Source: Candidatus Rokuibacteriota bacterium (GTDB taxonomy: Bacteria; Methylomirabilota; Methylomirabilia; Rokubacteriales; JACPHL01). Taken from it: 7,672 nt of DNA. The first letter of the stretch is position 1. The number at the start of each line of letters is the position of its first letter. The DNA is taken from contig JACPHL010000308.1 of assembly GCA_016188625.1 (NCBI GenBank), positions 1 through 7,672 on the forward strand, written 5' to 3'. The notes under the pieces were generated by a model. It was given only the letters and a program-made list of their open reading frames with translations, was not told the origin of the DNA and made no database searches. The translations under genes and the position numbers were made by a program. Shown here one piece after another: positions 4,603 through 7,672 of the stretch.

Positions 4603-6009
4603 TTACCCCCGGGCCACGAAGGCGCAGGCCAGGGCGCCTCCGCGCCCGACGTTGACGACCTCGACCCGGCTCACCCGGCAGTGAAGCCCCAGGCGCTCCC
4701 GGACGTAGAAGAGCCCGAGCGAGGCGTAGCAGGGGGCGAAGTGGAGCGCGCCGTCCTGGAGGTAGACCATCGGCCGCCGCGCCGCCTCGACCCTTTCCTG
4801 GACGACCCAGCGCCCCGGCTCCCGGAGCGCCCGCTCGATCGCCCGCTCCCACCGGGCGGGCGGGACGGTCCACCCGAGGACGACCCCCTCGCCGCCGGAG
4901 CCCCGGTTGGGCTTGATCAGCAGGCGGTCCCGGGCCTTGCGGACGTAGCGCGGGAGGTCGATCCCCTCTCCGCCGAGGCCCTCCGTCCGCCGCGCCCGGA
5001 GGACCCGGGTCCAGGGGACCGCGGCCCGGAAGCGCGCGCGCTCCCGGGCGGAGAAGAACCGCTGGTAGGCGGGGGAGGTCAGGCATTCGAGGAGCCCCTT
5101 ATGGTCGAACTCGGCGGAGAACCCCGGGACGACCGCCTGCCGCTCGAGGAGCGCCCGGAAGCCGGCGAGGCGGCGGCCGGCGGCCGGCGGATCGCCCAGG
5201 TCCTGAAACGCCACGTCGCGGTAGACCAGATCCACGGGCGCCCCCTTGAGGACCACCCCGTCGCGGTCGAGATGGAGCTGGCGCGGATCGCCGGTCGAGG
5301 CCCGCACCCCGCGGGCCCCGAAGTAGCGGGTGATCGCCGGGAGCTCGCTGTACCCCTCGCCCGGCCCCGCGGGCTCGACGAAGGCCACGCCGAGGCGCCT
5401 CCCGGGAAGCCCGAGGCGACGCGCCGTCTCGGCGACCCAGTCGAAGATGAAGGCCAGGAGGTCGGGCGGGGGCCCGAGCCCGCGGCGCTCGGCACGGGTG
5501 AGGAGGCGCGGATACACGAGCCCCTGCAGGATCTCGACCCCTGTCGCGTGGTTGAAGAGCCCGGCGAGCGCCGTGGAGTTCGTCTCGTAGAGCGCCACCC
5601 GGCCGTCGGCCGCGAGGCCCACGTCGAGCCGGATCATCAGGTCGTGGTCGCCCGCGGGCCGCTGGTAGCCGAAGAGCCAGGCCTCGGTCGTCGCGTCGAG
5701 GGGGCAGAGCTCCCGGAAGCCGAGCGCGCCCGCGCGGTAGAGCTCGGGCGCCTTCGCCTGGAAGCGGTGGACGCCGCGCGCCAGCTCGGCGAGCGCGGGG
5801 AGGAGACGCCGGGGCACGAGGAACGGCGTGAGGGCGATGGGGTGGGGGGTCGGCCGCGCGCCGGGGCGGGTCCGGTGAAGCAGGGCGCGCTCGCGCTCGG
5901 CGGTCTCGACGCGGCGGCGCAGGGCCTCGCGCTCCCGTCCCGGGAGGCCCTGGAGCCGCTCCCAGAGCCGCGCCTCGACCGGGTGAGCGCCGTCACCCTC
6001 GGGGCTCAC
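4603..6009 (-). CDS. Circularly permuted ATP-grasp ligase-like protein
   Basis: This is a 468-residue protein with ATP-grasp features of the circularly permuted type (glutathionylspermidine-synthase-like and 'type 2' groups), which join a carboxylate to an amine via an acyl-phosphate. Visible motifs: RLDVGLAADGRVALYETNST (127-146), where Glu142 and Asn144 resemble the conserved E-x-N metal/ATP site; ELPAITRYFGARG (222-234); PVDLVYRDVAFQDL (258-271); the nucleotide loop LLIKPNRGSGGEGVVLG (363-379) with Lys366 and a Gly-rich turn; WVVQERVEA (401-409); and GLFYVRER (432-439) near the C-terminus. The start is a GTG at 6009 that overlaps the upstream methyltransferase stop in a GTGA; a GTG at 6060 is possible but adds a low-complexity Arg/Pro tail. 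The partner substrate is unknown. Its position just upstream of a DUF692 peptide cassette suggests a role in peptide ligation or conjugation, by inference only. Confidence 0.8.
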   Translation of the reverse strand: MSPEGDGAHPVEARLWERLQGLPGREREALRRRVETAERERALLHRTRPGARPTPHPIALTPFLVPRRLLPALAELARGVHRFQAKAPELYRAGALGFRELCPLDATTEAWLFGYQRPAGDHDLMIRLDVGLAADGRVALYETNSTALAGLFNHATGVEILQGLVYPRLLTRAERRGLGPPPDLLAFIFDWVAETARRLGLPGRRLGVAFVEPAGPGEGYSELPAITRYFGARGVRASTGDPRQLHLDRDGVVLKGAPVDLVYRDVAFQDLGDPPAAGRRLAGFRALLERQAVVPGFSAEFDHKGLLECLTSPAYQRFFSARERARFRAAVPWTRVLRARRTEGLGGEGIDLPRYVRKARDRLLIKPNRGSGGEGVVLGWTVPPARWERAIERALREPGRWVVQERVEAARRPMVYLQDGALHFAPCYASLGLFYVRERLGLHCRVSRVEVVNVGRGGALACAFVARG

Positions 6010-6629
6010 GGCGGCGGGGCGGGGGCGGCCTCGGCGCGGGCGGCGGCCCTGACCATCCACTCGATCCCCTCCCGGCCCTCGGCGGACTCGGCCGGCACGT
6101 ACTCCTCGACGAAGACGAACGCCGGGAGGAAGAGCCGGCGGATCTGGGCCCGGGTCGCTGGGAAGGGCGGGCCGCCCGTCCCCTCGCGGACCGGGAAGAA
6201 GCAGGCGAGGAGCCAGCCGTCCGGCTTCAGGAGCCGGCGGACCAGCCCGACGTACTCCTCTCGGCGCAGGGGGTCGATGGCGCAGAAGCAGGTGTACTCC
6301 CAGACCCCGTCGAAGAACCCGGCGTAGTCCCGGCCGAGGGCGAAGACGTCCCGCTGCTCGAAGACGATCTCAAGCCCCTCCGGCTCGGTCAGGGCGTGGG
6401 CCTCCCGGATCGCCCGGGCGGAGAAGTCGAAGCCCCAGACCCGATAGCCGAGCCGGGCGAGGAGCCGGGCGTCGTGCCCCCGGCCGCAGCCCAGGACCGC
6501 TATCGAGCCACGGGGCGGCGGGCTCCGCCGGAGGTAGGCCTCGAGCGGCGGGGTCGGCCTGCCCAGCTCCCACCGGTCGCCGCCCCGGTCGTAGAGCCCC
6601 TCCCAGAAGGACGGCTCGTTGATGGTCAT
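6006..6629 (-). CDS. TPMT-like class I SAM-dependent methyltransferase
   Basis: This is a 207-residue soluble enzyme of the Rossmann methyltransferase fold, thiopurine S-methyltransferase (TPMT)-like branch. The N-terminal FWEGLYDRGGDRWELGRPTP (8-27) is the branch's signature 'FW..rY..g..pWdlG.p.P'. Motif I is VLGCGRGHDA (45-54), the acidic end of strand 2 is GFDFS (66-70), and Asp94 follows. VWEYTCFCAIDP (109-120) matches the family's 'e.t.fcai.p' motif, and GGPPFPAT (152-159) is also typical. Members methylate thiols, selenols, halides or other small nucleophiles with S-adenosylmethionine. It starts 18 bp after the UPF0637 gene and overlaps the ATP-grasp gene by 4 bp (GTGA), so methyltransferase and ATP-grasp are very likely made together. 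The C-terminal tail is Ala/Pro-rich. The actual substrate is unknown; a product of the neighbouring ligase is a reasonable guess. Confidence 0.87.
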   Translation of the reverse strand: MTINEPSFWEGLYDRGGDRWELGRPTPPLEAYLRRSPPPRGSIAVLGCGRGHDARLLARLGYRVWGFDFSARAIREAHALTEPEGLEIVFEQRDVFALGRDYAGFFDGVWEYTCFCAIDPLRREEYVGLVRRLLKPDGWLLACFFPVREGTGGPPFPATRAQIRRLFLPAFVFVEEYVPAESAEGREGIEWMVRAAARAEAAPAPPP

Positions 6630-6647
6630 CGATCCGCAGCGCGCCGG

Positions 6648-7277
6648 TCACCCCAGCCGGTAGAGCGGGGCCAGGGCCTTGAAGGTGGCGACGGCGAGCG
6701 TCCGGTAGTCGTCGGGGCCCCACCCCACCACCTCCGCCTCGTCGGCCCGCCGCCCCAGGACAAGCTGCCCGTCGCGGGTGCGCGTCAGCTCGTCGGCCAG
6801 TCCCACGAGCGCCTCTGTGGAGAGGGCGGCCAGGAGCGCCGCGGGCTCCTCGTCGTGCTCGTTCCGGAACCAGGCGAGCCCGCGGGCCTGTTTGAGGGCC
6901 GGCGCCAGCTTCGGGGCCTGCCGCTTCCATGCCGCCGCCCAGCGCGTCTTCTCGGCGTACTCCGGCCCGACCTCGAAGAGGAAGCGGGTCGCGCGGCGGG
7001 AGATCGCCACCTTGAAGTGTGGCGCCTTCTTGTAGCCGCGCCGGCCCGGGCCGAAGGCGACCCAGGTGTCGTCGGGCGGGTTCACGGTCCGGCGCGCGTG
7101 CTTGGCGACGTGGGCGAAGACCTCGTCGCCGGTGAGGCGGGCTAGCTCGGGGAGGAGGGCCTCCCCCAACGCCTCGAGCTTGGGCCGGACCTGGCTCTTG
7201 ATGGCGCCCATCCGCCCCTGGAAGCCGGAGATGGCGAAGACCTGGAAGTCCCTGGCGCTGAACCGTTCGAATCCCAT
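6648..7277 (-). CDS. UPF0637/DUF1054 family protein (YktB-like)
   Basis: This 209-residue protein matches UPF0637 (DUF1054, YktB of Bacillus), a family of unknown function best known from Firmicutes. Typical features: MGFERFSARDFQVFAISGF (1-19), GRMGAIKSQVRPKLEALGE (21-39), the conserved RRTVNPPDDTWVAFGP (62-77), and YKKAPHFKVAI (82-92) followed by FLFEVGPEYAEK (99-110). ATG at 7277 is chosen because it gives the family-type N-terminus and has AGGAGG (7290-7285) 7 bases upstream; the longer frame back to 7430 has no family resemblance there. It is soluble, with no signal peptide. It heads the - strand run followed by the methyltransferase (18-bp gap), but nothing links its function to them. 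A possible -10 TACAAT lies at 7319-7314 without a clear -35. Confidence 0.85.
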   Translation of the reverse strand: MGFERFSARDFQVFAISGFQGRMGAIKSQVRPKLEALGEALLPELARLTGDEVFAHVAKHARRTVNPPDDTWVAFGPGRRGYKKAPHFKVAISRRATRFLFEVGPEYAEKTRWAAAWKRQAPKLAPALKQARGLAWFRNEHDEEPAALLAALSTEALVGLADELTRTRDGQLVLGRRADEAEVVGWGPDDYRTLAVATFKALAPLYRLG

Positions 7278-7364
7278 CGCGCTCCCTCCTCGCTCGGATG
7301 CTCGACGGCAGGTATTGTACGCATTGCTCCGACACATGCCTAGGACCCCCCGTGGGGCCCGCGC

Positions 7365-7393
7365 TTGTCGGGCCGGCGGAATCCCAGTATAGT
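7365..7393 (+). promoter_or_regulatory. Sigma70-like promoter for the right-edge gene
   Basis: TTGTCG (7365-7370), a 17-base spacer, and TATAGT (7388-7393) lead into AT-rich bases. Transcription should start near 7400, giving a leader of about 43 bases before the GTG at 7443. It is the best-spaced promoter in the window. Confidence 0.55.
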
Positions 7394-7403
7394 TTAAAGG
7401 CTT

Positions 7404-7419
7404 CGGCGGTTCGCCGCCG
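7404..7419 (+). other. Short hairpin in the 5' leader
   Basis: CGGCGG - TTCG - CCGCCG forms a 6-bp stem with a TTCG tetraloop inside the leader of the gene at 7443. It ends 9 bases before the Shine-Dalgarno AAGGGGA (7429-7435). It may stabilise the 5' end of the message; no regulatory role is shown. Confidence 0.4.
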
Positions 7420-7442
7420 GGGCAGCCCAAGGGGACCGGGCC

Positions 7443-7672
7443 GTGAACGCGACCGTGAGAGTGGGGATCATCGGGGCAGGCGTCCTGGGGAGCGCCCTGG
7501 CGCGAGCCCTCGCCGCCCGCGGCTACCCGGTCGTCGCAGTCGCGAGCCGGCGGCTCGAGGGCGCCCGGGCCCTAGCCGAGGCCGTCGGCGCCGAGGCGGT
7601 CCGCGCCGCGCACGAGGTCGCCGCCAGGGCCGACCTCACGTTCCTGACCCTCCCGGACGACCAGATCGGGCC
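7443..7672 (+). CDS. Rossmann/DUF2520-type NAD(P)-binding protein, N-terminal part (runs off window)
   Basis: This is an open frame of 76 complete codons that continues past the window edge, so only the N-terminal domain is seen. VRVGIIGAGVLGSALARALA (5-24) is a clear dinucleotide-binding beta-alpha-beta with the Gly-x-Gly-x-x-Gly at residues 11-16. ASRRLEGARALAEAVGA (34-50) provides the second strand, with Ser-Arg-Arg suggesting NADP preference. ADLTFLTLPDDQIG closes the visible part. The last motif, 'adl.fltvPDd.i', is typical of the Rossmann-like plus DUF2520 family, which resembles ketopantoate and F420-dependent reductases and is often encoded near pantothenate genes. The GTG start at 7443 has AAGGGGA 7 bases upstream; GTGs at 7455 and 7461 are weaker choices. 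It is divergent from the UPF0637 gene, with about 165 bp between them. Confidence 0.85.
   Translation, partial: MNATVRVGIIGAGVLGSALARALAARGYPVVAVASRRLEGARALAEAVGAEAVRAAHEVAARADLTFLTLPDDQIG

Noticed and set aside
4588-6327. Long + strand open frame of 579 codons
   Set aside because: It is antisense to the ATP-grasp and methyltransferase genes, both of which carry clear family motifs. The + frame has none.
1-7672. CRISPR array, tRNA, rRNA, transposase or integrase
   Set aside because: No regularly spaced repeats, cloverleaf, rRNA-like stretch or recombinase motif was seen on either strand.

Overview
The window is very GC-rich. Genes use G or C at most third codon positions, use GTG as well as ATG starts, and lie on both strands with short gaps or overlaps. 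This, with sigma70-like promoters, suggests a free-living high-GC bacterium, possibly an environmental lineage of the Rokubacteria/Methylomirabilota or deltaproteobacterial kind. That placement is a guess from style and is not proven by any gene.

Layout. Positions 1-305 are a gene-free, lower-GC leader with small direct and inverted repeats. It is followed on the + strand by an aldo/keto reductase (306-1268) and a polytopic membrane protein of the HGSNAT/DUF1624 acyltransferase-like family (1273-2310). The rest is mainly on the - strand. Reading in the direction of transcription: a UPF0637/DUF1054 protein (7277-6648), a TPMT-like SAM methyltransferase (6629-6006), and a circularly permuted ATP-grasp ligase (6009-4603, GTGA overlap with the methyltransferase). 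Next come an AT-richer promoter region, a short peptide gene with a probable frameshift (4452-4301), a DUF692/MNIO-type TIM-barrel enzyme (4299-3493), a 381-bp palindrome-rich spacer, and a protein with a PqqD-like C-terminal domain (3111-2314). The last gene ends 3 bp from the end of the convergent membrane-protein gene. At the right edge a divergent + strand gene begins (7443 to beyond the window). It encodes the N-terminus of a Rossmann/DUF2520 NADP-binding protein and has a good promoter.

The most interesting part is 2314-6629. A small peptide gene, a DUF692 enzyme and a protein with a RiPP-recognition-like domain form the usual core of a ribosomally made, post-translationally modified peptide (RiPP) pathway of the MNIO class. 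A peptide-ligase-type ATP-grasp and a small-molecule/thiol-type methyltransferase lie directly upstream on the same strand and could be further tailoring enzymes. Three things are unusual: the putative precursor has no cysteine and is split by a one-base frame change; the DUF692 enzyme lacks several conserved metal ligands of the family; and the precursor gene has a strong Shine-Dalgarno that could fold against its own early codons. The link between the two halves (ATP-grasp/methyltransferase and MNIO cassette) is inferred from adjacency only.
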